Origin: CAYLPU01 sp964385635
GTDB lineage: Bacteria > Chloroflexota > Anaerolineae > B4-G1
Direction of reading: 5' to 3'
Assembly: GCA_964385635.1 (NCBI GenBank)
Contig: CAYLPU010000020.1
Location: 1 to 59,334 of the forward strand
Length of the DNA: 59,334 bases
The translations under genes and the position numbers were made by a program. The notes under the pieces are model-generated. The model did not search any database. It was not told the DNA's origin and worked only from the letters and a program-made list of their open reading frames with translations. Below are positions 42,307-51,589 of this stretch, in pieces (the first letter of the stretch is position 1; each line of letters starts with the position of its first letter).

Positions 42307-44385
42307 TCATTGTTCATTGACTATGGGCAACACCAACTCGTCTCCCAAAGGTTCCCCGGACGAGGTCGCTGCCTCCAGACGTTCCATCGTCGGCCAGACG
42401 TACAGCCCCACAGCGATTCGGGGCTCGTGCTCCCAATCTTCGGATGGCATCAGCACGTGGGGGTCCACAACCACGTCTCCGACGCGCCACAGCCCCGTGG
42501 GGTAATACCCTCCCGCCGGCTCTCCATCGTCCTGTGTCACCGTCCGGTCACCGTCGCGCAGGTGAACAAAGACGGTGTAGTTCTCTACAGGGGGCGCCAG
42601 CGCCTCCCACTCCAACCGTACATGCCACGCCTGGTCATGCGTCTCGATCGCATAATCGACCAGCGCGATGCTCTCACCAAAGCGAGCCAGGTAGCCCGCT
42701 GGCCGCACCAATCCCGGGTCAGCGGTGTAGGCAACGTAGGCTGTGTAAGAGACATCTTCTAGATCGCCCCGCGTCAATGGTCCCGTATGCGCCTCAATGC
42801 GTGCATCACGTGGCAACAGGTCCAGGAAACGCTCCACTCCATCATAGGGCCAGAGCAGGAGCAATACCTCTCCCTCCTGTCCCCCACCTTGAGGGGGAAG
42901 TGCCGCCCCCGCCTTGAGCCTGGTCACCCTTCCAGTCTCCGGCACGAGGAAGGGAATAGCCTCCCACTCGTCCCACAGCCGGCTGTCCACGTAGACCAAC
43001 TGTCCGGGTCTGGGATTACCCCCACACGCTACCAGGCCACTCCCATCCCATCCAACGCCGACGAACCGATTGACCTCAGCGGCAAGCTCAGTAGCGGCAC
43101 TCTCGAAGGCATAGGCAGTCTGCGGAGCAGCCCCGTACCGGACGAAGTAGTCCCAGCCAGTAGCGACCGTACCAACAGCCAGAGTCACACAGGCCATCAC
43201 CACCGCCCATCCATCACTCCCTTGCTGCCCCAGCCAGGCCATCACCGCATCCAGCCCCAGCGCGGGAAAGACGGCCAGCAAAGGCCACACACCCACTGCC
43301 CGCAGGAAGTGCGGCGCATCCTCGGACAGCCAGGTGGGCAGCAGCATCAACCCCACCCAGATCAGAGTTAAGGCCGGAGCGGTCTCCCGTCGCGCACGCA
43401 GCGCCGCCCGCGCCAGCCCCCATACCATCACTGCCCCCAGCAGCGGGTCGAAGACCGGTCGCCCTGGCAGATTGTGACGTGGGATGGTGTCTCCACGCAC
43501 AAAGAACATCCCCAGCGTGCTGACTAACTGGCGGCCCAGCGTGCCCCACAGATCACCACCGTTGATGAGCGGATTGAGGACCGAGACCTGCCCAGGCCGC
43601 CCCATCACCACATCCCAATGGCCTACAGCGTAGATGATCAACGGAGCCAGTACCACCAGCGTTCCAGCCACAAACCACACAGTCCCCGGCCACAGCCGGC
43701 GCCCCCGTCCGGTGGACAACAGGTAGAGGCCGAAGGCAGCCAGCACGACAGGCGTGAGACGGGCCGGCATGTAGGCGTAGAAACAAAGGCCATATAGCAG
43801 CCCGGCCAGCAGCCAGTCGCGCCAGTGGCACGAGCGGTAGGCTCGCGCGCCCAGCCAGAGCGCCAGCGCCGTGGTCAGCGGCAACGTTACAGCACGAAAC
43901 CCGATGCGGCTGAGGTGCACATGCCACAACGTGGTCGCCAATACCGCCGCGCTCAACAGGGCCACGCGCCGATTGAACCAGACACGGGCCATCAGGTAGG
44001 TGGCAGGGATTGTCAAGGTGCCACAAGTGACCGCTGCCAGGCGCAGTGCGCCCGGCGTGCGACCCAGCAAGCCCACCGTAGCGGCGATGAGGTAGATAAA
44101 CAATGGTTCGCGGCCACGATTGGCCGCGAAGTAGACCGGCCACTGGCCCATGAAAACACGAACGCTCATGGCATCCAGGCCGTTGAATGCTTCGTCGTGG
44201 TAGAGCCCTGGTGGGATTTCCCCCAGAGCAAAGACACGCAACACCACCGCCAGCGCCGTCACGCCTGCGATCAGAGTCCATTCTCCCGCCCACCTGCGCC
44301 AGCGGCCTGGTAGAACCTCACCACCTGCCGAACTTGCCAAAGCAAGCAAATTATAGCACAATGCAGGGGCTTGGTCAAACCTCAT
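42307..44385 (-). CDS. GT39-type membrane glycosyltransferase
   Basis: This is a GT-C fold protein of up to 692 residues with about ten membrane helices. The first loop carries the catalytic acid pair in GLYHDEAFNGLDA, typical of the GT39/ArnT/PMT group, which uses polyprenyl-phosphate sugars. The last 100 residues form a beta domain (VENYTVFVHLRDG, YYPTGLWRVGDVV) shared with the giant membrane protein at 36632. PPQGGGQEGE (42878-42905) looks repeat-derived. The ATG at 44385 is the longest start, but a strong promoter at 44350-44378 lies inside it, so true translation probably begins at or after about 44340. Confidence 0.9.
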   Translation of the reverse strand: MRFDQAPALCYNLLALASSAGGEVLPGRWRRWAGEWTLIAGVTALAVVLRVFALGEIPPGLYHDEAFNGLDAMSVRVFMGQWPVYFAANRGREPLFIYLIAATVGLLGRTPGALRLAAVTCGTLTIPATYLMARVWFNRRVALLSAAVLATTLWHVHLSRIGFRAVTLPLTTALALWLGARAYRSCHWRDWLLAGLLYGLCFYAYMPARLTPVVLAAFGLYLLSTGRGRRLWPGTVWFVAGTLVVLAPLIIYAVGHWDVVMGRPGQVSVLNPLINGGDLWGTLGRQLVSTLGMFFVRGDTIPRHNLPGRPVFDPLLGAVMVWGLARAALRARRETAPALTLIWVGLMLLPTWLSEDAPHFLRAVGVWPLLAVFPALGLDAVMAWLGQQGSDGWAVVMACVTLAVGTVATGWDYFVRYGAAPQTAYAFESAATELAAEVNRFVGVGWDGSGLVACGGNPRPGQLVYVDSRLWDEWEAIPFLVPETGRVTRLKAGAALPPQGGGQEGEVLLLLWPYDGVERFLDLLPRDARIEAHTGPLTRGDLEDVSYTAYVAYTADPGLVRPAGYLARFGESIALVDYAIETHDQAWHVRLEWEALAPPVENYTVFVHLRDGDRTVTQDDGEPAGGYYPTGLWRVGDVVVDPHVLMPSEDWEHEPRIAVGLYVWPTMERLEAATSSGEPLGDELVLPIVNEQ
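44350..44378 (-). promoter_or_regulatory. Promoter of the GT39 gene, inside its longest reading frame
   Basis: TTGACC, 17 bp, TATAAT on the minus strand. If used, the transcript starts near 44343 and the first ~14 codons of the longest frame are not transcribed. Confidence 0.7.
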
Positions 44386-44408
44386 GAAGTTGACGTAATG
44401 GAGTGCCT

Positions 44409-45545
44409 ATGCGTGTCTTGATGGTATCTAAAGCCTGTCTGGTGGGTGCCTACCAGCGCAAACTGGAGGAAATCGCCCGCTTCCCAGACGTCGAGCTGAT
44501 CGTCGTCGTGCCGCCATCGTGGCACGATGGCAGCCGCGTGATACGGCTGGAGCGCGCCCACACCTCTGGTTACGAACTGGTCGTCGAGCCCATCGCGTTC
44601 GACAGCAGTTTCCATCTGCACTTTTATCCCCACCTGGGACGGCGGCTGAACGCCTTCGCCCCCGACATCGTACACGTAGACGAAGAACCCTACAACCTTG
44701 CCACCTTCCACGCGCTTCGGTTGGCCAAGTGCGCTGGTGCCCGCACGCTGTGGTTCACCTGGCAAAACCTGAACCGGCGCTATCCACTTCCCTTCCGGTT
44801 CATTGAATGTTATAATCTGCGCCACGCCGATTACGGTATCGCGGGTAGCCAGGGGGCAGCAGCAGTCTGGCGCGAGAAAGGCTACACCGGCCCACTGGCG
44901 ATCATCCCACAGTTCGGCGTGGACCCCGGCATTTTCGCCCCGGGTTCCGGCCAGCGGGACTCCGCCCGTGGCTTCGTCATCGGGTACGTGGGGCGGTTGG
45001 TACCGGAGAAAGGAGTGGATCTGCTGCTGGAGGCAGTAGCCAGGTTGCCAGGCGTGTGGCGGCTGGCTATCGTGGGAGCGGGTCCAGAGCGGGATCGGTT
45101 GGAGGTACTTGCTCGTCGCCTGGGGGTGGTCGACCGGGTTTTCTTCGAGGGGGTTGTCCCCTCTCTGCGTATGCCGACCTTCTATCGGGAGTTGGATGCG
45201 CTGGTAGTTCCCTCACGCTCCCGACCCAACTGGGTCGAGCAGTTTGGGCGGGTGCTGATTGAGGCGATGGCCTGCGGCGTACCGGTCATCGGCTCCGACT
45301 GTGGCGAGATCCCTAACGTGGTGGACGATGCTGGCCTGATCTTTCCCGAAGGCGACGCCGGGGCACTGCGGGAGCACCTGATGCATCTGATGGGTGCCCC
45401 TGACTCATGGGCGGACCTGGCCCGGCGCGGGCGAGAGCGGGTGCTGGCTCACTTCACCCAGGTACAGATCGCTGCACAGACGGTGGCGGTGTATCGGGAA
45501 ATGACCGGCACTCCGCGCGTGACCGGCCGCCACAAGTCATCATAG
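44409..45545 (+). CDS. Glycosyltransferase family 4
   Basis: The 378-residue sugar transferase has an N-terminal acceptor domain (MRVLMVSKACLVGAYQRKLE) and a C-terminal nucleotide-sugar domain: IGYVGRLVPEKGVDLLLEAV, LAIVGAGPERDRLE, and the EX7E region GRVLIEAMACGVPVIGSDCG. A GGAG five bases before the ATG at 44409 supports this start over a GTG six bases earlier. It is divergent from GT39 with only 23 bp between the longest frames. It likely adds a sugar to the same surface glycan. Confidence 0.93.
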   Translation: MRVLMVSKACLVGAYQRKLEEIARFPDVELIVVVPPSWHDGSRVIRLERAHTSGYELVVEPIAFDSSFHLHFYPHLGRRLNAFAPDIVHVDEEPYNLATFHALRLAKCAGARTLWFTWQNLNRRYPLPFRFIECYNLRHADYGIAGSQGAAAVWREKGYTGPLAIIPQFGVDPGIFAPGSGQRDSARGFVIGYVGRLVPEKGVDLLLEAVARLPGVWRLAIVGAGPERDRLEVLARRLGVVDRVFFEGVVPSLRMPTFYRELDALVVPSRSRPNWVEQFGRVLIEAMACGVPVIGSDCGEIPNVVDDAGLIFPEGDAGALREHLMHLMGAPDSWADLARRGRERVLAHFTQVQIAAQTVAVYREMTGTPRVTGRHKSS

Positions 45546-45626
45546 GCCCTGCAACGATACTGTAACGCAAGTGAAACCTTGGACACGCTGATTCTGGTTT
45601 ATGCTGGTATATAGAATTACCCTGTT

Positions 45627-45672
45627 GGACAAGATGCCATCTTGTCCTACGTTGGTTGCGGCTGGAGGCCGC
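45627..45672. repeat. Paired hairpin with CCTAC border
   Basis: GGACAAGAT-GCC-ATCTTGTCC (9-bp perfect stem, 45627-45647) is followed by CCTAC overlap and GCGGC-TGGAG-GCCGC (45658-45672). It lies in the 159-bp gap before the kinase gene and could affect its transcript; no strong promoter was recognised in this gap. Confidence 0.65.
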
Positions 45673-45704
45673 GTTATGGTAGTGTGCTGGTATAGGGTAG
45701 TGTA

Positions 45705-48638
45705 ATGGACATGCTCATCGGCAAAACATTAGGCAGACACCAGATAGTGGAACTCCTCGGACGCGGGGCGATGGCTGAAGTCTACAAAGCCCATCAACCA
45801 ACGTTGGATCGGTACGTTGCAATCAAGATCCTGCACTCTTTTCTCGCTGAGGACAAGGACCTTCTAAGCCGGTTCCAACGTGAAGCCAGGGCGGCTGCCC
45901 AGCTCCGCCACCCCAACATTGTGCAGGTGCACGACTTCGACGTCGCAGGCGGCGTGTACTATTACATGATCATGGAATTCATTGATGGCTATACGCTGGA
46001 AGCCAAGTTGCAAGAGTTGGCAGACGACGATAAGATCATGCCGTTAGATGAAGTGACCCGCATCGCTGGAGACGTGGCATCCGCGCTCTTCTATGCCCAC
46101 GAGCGTGGCATGATCCACCGGGACATCAAACCATCTAATATCATGATCAATCGAGAAAACCAGGTGATCCTGACGGATTTCGGCATCGCCAAGATTCTGA
46201 GCGATCCCAAGTATACCACTACAGGAGCGATACTTGGCACACCTTACTACATATCACCCGAACAAGGATTGGGAAAGCCAGGAGATACACGTAGCGACAT
46301 CTATTCACTGGGGGCCATGTTCTTTCAGATGGTGACAGGCCAACTTCCGTACGATGCGGACACGGCGATGGCGGTTCTCCTTAAACACATAAACGACCCG
46401 ATTCCCATCGCCAGCCAACTCAACCCGGCTCTGCCGCCAGACGTTGATAGAATCATCTTAAAAGCGATGGCCAAGGACCCAGACAACCGCTACCAAACAG
46501 CCGACGAGTTCGCCAAACAGTTGAACCAGGTTGCGGTCGAAGAGTCTGTCCCAGACACTGATATGGCGGGCACAAGGACCGCTCCTACAGTCACCGACCC
46601 GACAGAACAGTCAGCCACCGTATTCTCTGCCTCTCCGCGGTCGTCTCCGTCGCCACTCGCTGCCCTGTCCGGCACCAACTGGCTGAAACCTTATACCATG
46701 TCTCCTGAACACATTGCCACCAGTCCCACCGACCTGCCAGCGCTATGCGACGCGGACTGGGACCGGGCAGTGAACCATTTTACCAAGGGCTACATCACCG
46801 ATTGGCTGCGCGACGGCGTGAACCGCTTACGGGATGCCCTCCAACACGGCCTGGCAGACGAACTAGAGTTGATTGCTGCTCGAGCCGAGGCCATCCTCCA
46901 TCGGGTCCAGAATGGCGACGACCTTGTCCGCAACGCGGGCCTGGAAGAGTTCCTGGAGTCGTTGGGAGCGGTCCTGCCTGTCATGGATATCACCCCAAAA
47001 AGGTTGGACCTGCCAACGGTGGGGGTGGGGGAAACCGGGCCACCGGTAACCCTATCCATCACCAACAAGGGGCGAGGCTACCTCTTTGGCAACGTTGTGT
47101 ACCGAGTGCCGTGGCTCAAAGCCACGCCTGAATGGCTTGGCTGCGCGGCGGGAGAATCCTGTACGGTAACGGTGAAACCGGACCTGAGCGGCCTGCCAGC
47201 CGGCCGGATTCAGTCCCCGGATGGCATCCAGATCCGCAGCATAGGCGGAGACCAACACCTGGCAGTCCAGGTGGAGATCCTGCCAGCCGCATTGCAGGTG
47301 AACGTCTCCACGCTCAATTTTGGCACGGTGGGCCAGGGAGAGACTGTCCAGATGATGCTCACCCTCCGCAACAGCGGCCGGGGCTATCTGATCGGCAGAG
47401 TGCGCTGCCGGGCGCCCTGGTTGACAGCGTCGCCAGAGCAGTTTAAGGTGCCGGCCGGGAATAGCATCCAGATAGCGGTGAACGCCGATTCGCAGGCACT
47501 CCCACCGGGCGATGCAGCCCATGCCTGGGCGCTGGTAGTAGAAAGCAACGGTGGACACACCGTTCTAGGTGTTCAAATGCGGGTGCTGTCTCCTCGTTTG
47601 GAGGTGAAGCCAGCACAGATAGACATGGGCACTATAGATCTCGCCCAGCCTGGGGCAAAAAAAAGCGCTGAACTGACAGTGTGCAACACCGGACCTGGAG
47701 TGCTGACCGGCGCAGTGACCACGGAGGCCGACTGGCTGACCGTCGAACCGGCCGCCTTCCGCTGTCGGGCCGGAGAGACGCAATTGATCCGCCTGTCAAC
47801 GACCACGTTAAGACCAGGAGACCAACGCCAGTTCTGTCACGTGGTTTCCAATGCAGGAATGGCGGAGTTGCCGGTGCTGTTGCGGGCACGCTTTTCCCTG
47901 GAACCGGAGATGGTGCACATCCCGGCCGGCGAGTTCCCCAGAGGCAGTAAAGGACATGACAGAAGAGCCCTGGCATCCGAGAAGCCCCAGCGCCGGATAT
48001 ACCTGTCAGAGTACTGGATCGGCAAGTATCCGGCGACCAACGCCCAATATGCCGCCTTCGTGAAGGCTACCGGGCGCCGGCCCCCGGAGCACTGGGCAGG
48101 GAGTCGCCCTCCAGAGGGGAAGGAGAACCACCCGGTGGTGAACGTGAGTTGGTGGGACGCACTGACCTACTGCCGCTGGCTGGCGGAGATGACGGGTAAG
48201 CCATACCGGCTGCCGACGGAGGCCCAATGGGAAAAGGCAGCCCGAGGTACCAAGGGGCGGGTGTACCCCTGGGGAAACGAGTGGGATAGGCGGAAATGCA
48301 ACACGAAGGAAGGAGACAAAGGGGACACGACGCCAGTAGGGACTTACAGCCCGGCCGGGGACAGTCCCTATGGCTGCGCGGACATGGCAGGAAACGTGTT
48401 GGAGTGGGTGGCCGACTGGTACAGCGAGGACTACTACGCCCGCTCCTCCGTCTCCCAGGACCCCTATGGCCCGGCATCAGGGGCAGTTAAGGGGCTACGA
48501 AGCGGCTCGTGGTCCACCAATCGCTGGGGCGTCCGCTGCGCCAGCCGCTACAATGGCAACCGGACAGCCACCAGCCTCGAGGCTGGTTTCCGCTGCGTTC
48601 TATCGGAAACGTCAGATCGCGCCAGAGATGCTGATTGA
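45705..48638 (+). CDS. Ser/Thr kinase joined to beta-sandwich repeats and an FGE/C-lectin domain
   Basis: The 977-residue protein starts with a PknB-like kinase (about 10-275) with LLGRGAMAEVYKA, VAIKIL, MIHRDIKPSNIMIN, DFGIAKIL and the APE-like SPEQG. A linker and helical region follow. Three beta-sandwich repeats lie at about 430-725 (NFGTVGQGETVQMMLTLRNS). An FGE-sulfatase domain lies at about 730-965 (NHPVVNVSWWDALTYCRWLA, YRLPTEAQWEKAARG). No membrane helix is seen. The end GLRSGSWSTNRWGVRCASRY, then AGFRC, has the form of the variable region of diversity-generating retroelement targets, but no template repeat or reverse transcriptase is in the window. Kinase partners are unknown. Confidence 0.93.
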   Translation: MDMLIGKTLGRHQIVELLGRGAMAEVYKAHQPTLDRYVAIKILHSFLAEDKDLLSRFQREARAAAQLRHPNIVQVHDFDVAGGVYYYMIMEFIDGYTLEAKLQELADDDKIMPLDEVTRIAGDVASALFYAHERGMIHRDIKPSNIMINRENQVILTDFGIAKILSDPKYTTTGAILGTPYYISPEQGLGKPGDTRSDIYSLGAMFFQMVTGQLPYDADTAMAVLLKHINDPIPIASQLNPALPPDVDRIILKAMAKDPDNRYQTADEFAKQLNQVAVEESVPDTDMAGTRTAPTVTDPTEQSATVFSASPRSSPSPLAALSGTNWLKPYTMSPEHIATSPTDLPALCDADWDRAVNHFTKGYITDWLRDGVNRLRDALQHGLADELELIAARAEAILHRVQNGDDLVRNAGLEEFLESLGAVLPVMDITPKRLDLPTVGVGETGPPVTLSITNKGRGYLFGNVVYRVPWLKATPEWLGCAAGESCTVTVKPDLSGLPAGRIQSPDGIQIRSIGGDQHLAVQVEILPAALQVNVSTLNFGTVGQGETVQMMLTLRNSGRGYLIGRVRCRAPWLTASPEQFKVPAGNSIQIAVNADSQALPPGDAAHAWALVVESNGGHTVLGVQMRVLSPRLEVKPAQIDMGTIDLAQPGAKKSAELTVCNTGPGVLTGAVTTEADWLTVEPAAFRCRAGETQLIRLSTTTLRPGDQRQFCHVVSNAGMAELPVLLRARFSLEPEMVHIPAGEFPRGSKGHDRRALASEKPQRRIYLSEYWIGKYPATNAQYAAFVKATGRRPPEHWAGSRPPEGKENHPVVNVSWWDALTYCRWLAEMTGKPYRLPTEAQWEKAARGTKGRVYPWGNEWDRRKCNTKEGDKGDTTPVGTYSPAGDSPYGCADMAGNVLEWVADWYSEDYYARSSVSQDPYGPASGAVKGLRSGSWSTNRWGVRCASRYNGNRTATSLEAGFRCVLSETSDRARDAD

Positions 48639-48666
48639 TACCTGCGATCTCCTGGAGACTAAAGAC

Positions 48667-48693
48667 GTTGGGCGAAGGTCTCCCGACCGAGCC
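48667..48693 (+). repeat. 27-bp repeat, copy B (intergenic)
   Basis: Same 27 bases as copies A and C, here preceded by GAC as in copy C. It lies between the convergent kinase and permease genes. Its inner GGTC-TCCC-GACC can form a small hairpin. Confidence 0.9.
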
Positions 48694-48703
48694 CAGGCGA
48701 ACA

Positions 48704-49741
48704 TCAACCTGGCACAGCGATCAGCCTTCTCGCCGCGTAAAAGAATCCTGCAAGAAGCACCAATAGCAGGACTACATACATAGCAACATCTGCAATGCCG
48801 GTATAATAGTCGCCCGTGGACAGCCGGGTCATCAACGCGATGGGCGAGAAGTCGAAGAAATAACTTATGCCGGCTGAGATCGAGACGAAAAGGGAATACA
48901 TGAATTGCGATCGCTCCCGGTCCTTGAAGTATACCGAGGCGAACGCCGATACCACACTGATTATGGCCGCGATCACCGCAGCGAGTAGCAGTACCAGACC
49001 CAGGTTTTGTATGGACACGCGATTGAAACGCAGCAACACCGACCACAAAGCGCACTGTGCCACGGCGAGAACGAGGGCCGCTGTGATCTTCGCCCCGAAC
49101 ACCAGATTCAAAGATAACGGTGCTGACCAGAGCGTTTCCAGCGTGCGATTCTCCAGTTCCTCGGATATCGAGTCGATCACCATACTGCCTGCTACAAAAG
49201 CGGGGAAGAACATCAACACAGGAATGATAAATGAGTAGCGGAACTCATAAGTCGTAGAAGGCATTCCCACGACATCCAGGTACCTGACATGGACGCCGTT
49301 CGCCTGTCGCAGGTAGTTTTCGTACCTTTTCAACGGTTCTTTCAGTATCATCAATATCACCGTCGAGAGAGACTCAGATTGTGGAAGAAAAAGTTTCATC
49401 TCGACGACGCCGCTGTCGTCGAGAACGAATATGATGGCATCTATCATCCCAGCCTCGAACGCGTCCTCAGCATCCAGCGGTGAGGAGAAAGCCGTCACCT
49501 TTACGTTGCAGTCGTTCAGGAACCCCACAAGCGGACTATTGGCATCGCCAATGACCCCAGCCTTGATACTGATCCTGGCGTTCAGGCCTATGGAGTCCGG
49601 GTCATAGAATGACATCAACCCAATGAGTATCACCGATGAGAAGGACGCGATGCATAACTGAATAACGATCGCGATCATGATCGTCTTTTCTCTGGTGACT
49701 GACCTTAATTCTCTTTTTACCATGGCATAGAACGCGCTCAT
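48704..49741 (-). CDS. ABC-2 type permease (NatB-like)
   Basis: This is a 345-residue exporter subunit. One N-terminal membrane helix (about 20-45) precedes a large extracytoplasmic domain (about 50-165). Five or six helices lie in the C-terminal half, with the ABC-2 signature region SISEELENRTLETLWSAPLS. This layout matches Na+ or peptide exporters of the NatB/YhaP group. Its ATG overlaps the stop of the fused permease upstream (ATGA). The ATPase is encoded divergently at 51590. Confidence 0.9.
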   Translation of the reverse strand: MSAFYAMVKRELRSVTREKTIMIAIVIQLCIASFSSVILIGLMSFYDPDSIGLNARISIKAGVIGDANSPLVGFLNDCNVKVTAFSSPLDAEDAFEAGMIDAIIFVLDDSGVVEMKLFLPQSESLSTVILMILKEPLKRYENYLRQANGVHVRYLDVVGMPSTTYEFRYSFIIPVLMFFPAFVAGSMVIDSISEELENRTLETLWSAPLSLNLVFGAKITAALVLAVAQCALWSVLLRFNRVSIQNLGLVLLLAAVIAAIISVVSAFASVYFKDRERSQFMYSLFVSISAGISYFFDFSPIALMTRLSTGDYYTGIADVAMYVVLLLVLLAGFFYAARRLIAVPG

Positions 49742-51558
49742 GGTATCACTCCAAGCACGTACAGGTTATACAGGCCATGTACCACCGACCCGGCTAATAC
49801 AGCGAAAGGATAATACCTGACGCCAAAGCGTCTCGTGAGCAGGCAGACAAGCGCCGTGGAGACAAAGTGGGCGACGAGTGGTATCAAAAGCATACCAGAA
49901 CTGAAAAGAGCAGCCGATAACACAGATTCCGACACCACGCTCAGCGAAACATATAGCAGTAGTTTTTCCCCAATCAGAAACCCGGCTGCCGAAAGAAACG
50001 ACAGCACCAGGATGTCTCTTGCAGACCTGATGACCCTGTTCTCAAGTAACACCGCGACACCTGCTGACTTGGCGACCTCTTCGACGACGGCCGCAGCCAG
50101 CAGGAGCCCGCCCAAAGCATAGCGCACAGGTACGTTGAACGACAACGCCAGGGTGACTAACTGCATCATGTAGACTATAGGAATGAGAAACAGGCTCAAC
50201 AGTGTAACGGACAGGTACACGTGGGCTCGGTCGGGAGACCTTCGCCCAACGTCTATGGCGAGATAAATGGCCTCGGCAACCTTTCTATATAGCGGCCGGA
50301 ATCCCATAAGATATTCTTCATTCAAGATGCGGGTGCCTATGTACATAGAAAGGATGAAGACGAAGGGCATTGGCGCCGTGGAGAACAGATACTCTTTCAG
50401 TCCAAACGGCTCTCCTCTGTACATCTTGACGATAAGCGTGAGGGGTGATATATAACTCAGGTCGTTGACTCCTGAGAACATCGCTGGAAAGACCAGATAG
50501 GACACAATCACTGAGACCGCGAGCATCGAAACAAAAGTGGTGTCCTTGAACGTGCGATACACGAGGGGCACCATGAGGTATATGGAAAAGATGAACAGTA
50601 TCACAGGAGTTAAGATCGCTATTGCCAGCAGCAAGTTGCCCTTCAGAAACAAAGTGATCACAATCACGGACGCGAGCGAGAAACCTATGTAGGGGAGCAT
50701 TTTGCCAGCGATGATCTGGAACGATGTCACCGGGGCGGACATAAGGACCGTGATCCTTCTATCTGTCTTTTCATCCATAAAACTGCTGATGAAAAAAACG
50801 CTGACGAAGGTGATCGGGAGGATGTAGAGGAAGGCGATGATGACCTGCGCGAAAGGTATAGGCGGACTCATGAGTGATGGAACGATGATCTCCTTATCCG
50901 CCATGAACTCCATTTCGATCCTGGGCAGCCCGCCGCCGCTCTCCAGTTCCCTGATCTGTTCCCTGACCGCAGAGTCGGTATCGTCTACGCTTTCCACAGG
51001 CTGTGACACCGGCTCCCCAGGCATCGTCTGGTCCGCGCCCGCTGGCTCCGGTGGGCCGCTCGTCCACGCGTCTACCAACTCTGAAAGGGAGGTCTCTTGA
51101 GTCGCCAGCCCACTCTCTGCGGAGGTCGGGAGATAGTTGACCTCGACTCGCAGCGGAAACGCCCTGTCTATTTCGTACTCACCTTCGATCCTTGCCAGTT
51201 CATACTTCTCAAGGTACTGTTTCAACGCCCCGGCCGCGTAAAGGGACCTGGCATCACTTCGAGAGGCCACTGTGTTCCCATCAACGTAGGCATCTATCGC
51301 CCTTTCACCAAGCATCAAGTACCCGGCAGAACGATCAATTACAACGGTGCGAAACCGGCTATCCCGAATCACAGGACCGCGGGGAGAGATTCCCACCCTA
51401 TACATACCCTGGCCCAGAACGACTCCCTGCCGGAACGCCAGATAGGAGATGACAAACGCTCCGGCCAGAATGAGTACTACAGCCAGCCTCGAGCCACCCC
51501 TGAAACGGGACCTCAGCCTTTTGATCTCTCGTTTTGCGATCGTCAGGATGTTACCCAT
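49738..51558 (-). CDS. ABC-2 permease fused to a PrsW-like intramembrane protease domain
   Basis: The protein has 606 residues. Residues 1-425 form an ABC-2 permease (N-terminal helix, long outer domain, SFMDEKTDRRITVLMSAPVT and several helices). Residues from about 435 form a second membrane domain with VVEEVAKSAGV, AGFLIGEKLLLY, LVAHFVSTALVCLL and VVHGLYNLYVL. These match the Glu-Glu and His positions of PrsW/CPBP-type intramembrane proteases. The junction carries DVGRRSPDRAHVY, encoded by the third copy of a 27-bp repeat. ATG 51558 is preferred to a GTG nine bases upstream. PrsW proteins cleave membrane anti-sigma factors in other bacteria; a role here is unknown. Confidence 0.85.
   Translation of the reverse strand: MGNILTIAKREIKRLRSRFRGGSRLAVVLILAGAFVISYLAFRQGVVLGQGMYRVGISPRGPVIRDSRFRTVVIDRSAGYLMLGERAIDAYVDGNTVASRSDARSLYAAGALKQYLEKYELARIEGEYEIDRAFPLRVEVNYLPTSAESGLATQETSLSELVDAWTSGPPEPAGADQTMPGEPVSQPVESVDDTDSAVREQIRELESGGGLPRIEMEFMADKEIIVPSLMSPPIPFAQVIIAFLYILPITFVSVFFISSFMDEKTDRRITVLMSAPVTSFQIIAGKMLPYIGFSLASVIVITLFLKGNLLLAIAILTPVILFIFSIYLMVPLVYRTFKDTTFVSMLAVSVIVSYLVFPAMFSGVNDLSYISPLTLIVKMYRGEPFGLKEYLFSTAPMPFVFILSMYIGTRILNEEYLMGFRPLYRKVAEAIYLAIDVGRRSPDRAHVYLSVTLLSLFLIPIVYMMQLVTLALSFNVPVRYALGGLLLAAAVVEEVAKSAGVAVLLENRVIRSARDILVLSFLSAAGFLIGEKLLLYVSLSVVSESVLSAALFSSGMLLIPLVAHFVSTALVCLLTRRFGVRYYPFAVLAGSVVHGLYNLYVLGVIP
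50224..50250 (-). repeat. 27-bp repeat, copy C (at the fusion point of two domains)
   Basis: It is identical to copies A and B but inverted relative to them. It is translated in the same frame as copy A (VGRRSPDRA) and lies exactly between the ABC-2 and PrsW-like parts of one protein. Copies B and C, in opposite directions, bracket about 1.5 kb. Confidence 0.9.
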
Positions 51559-51589
51559 AGATGTCACCCGTAGAATGGAAATCTAGCCA

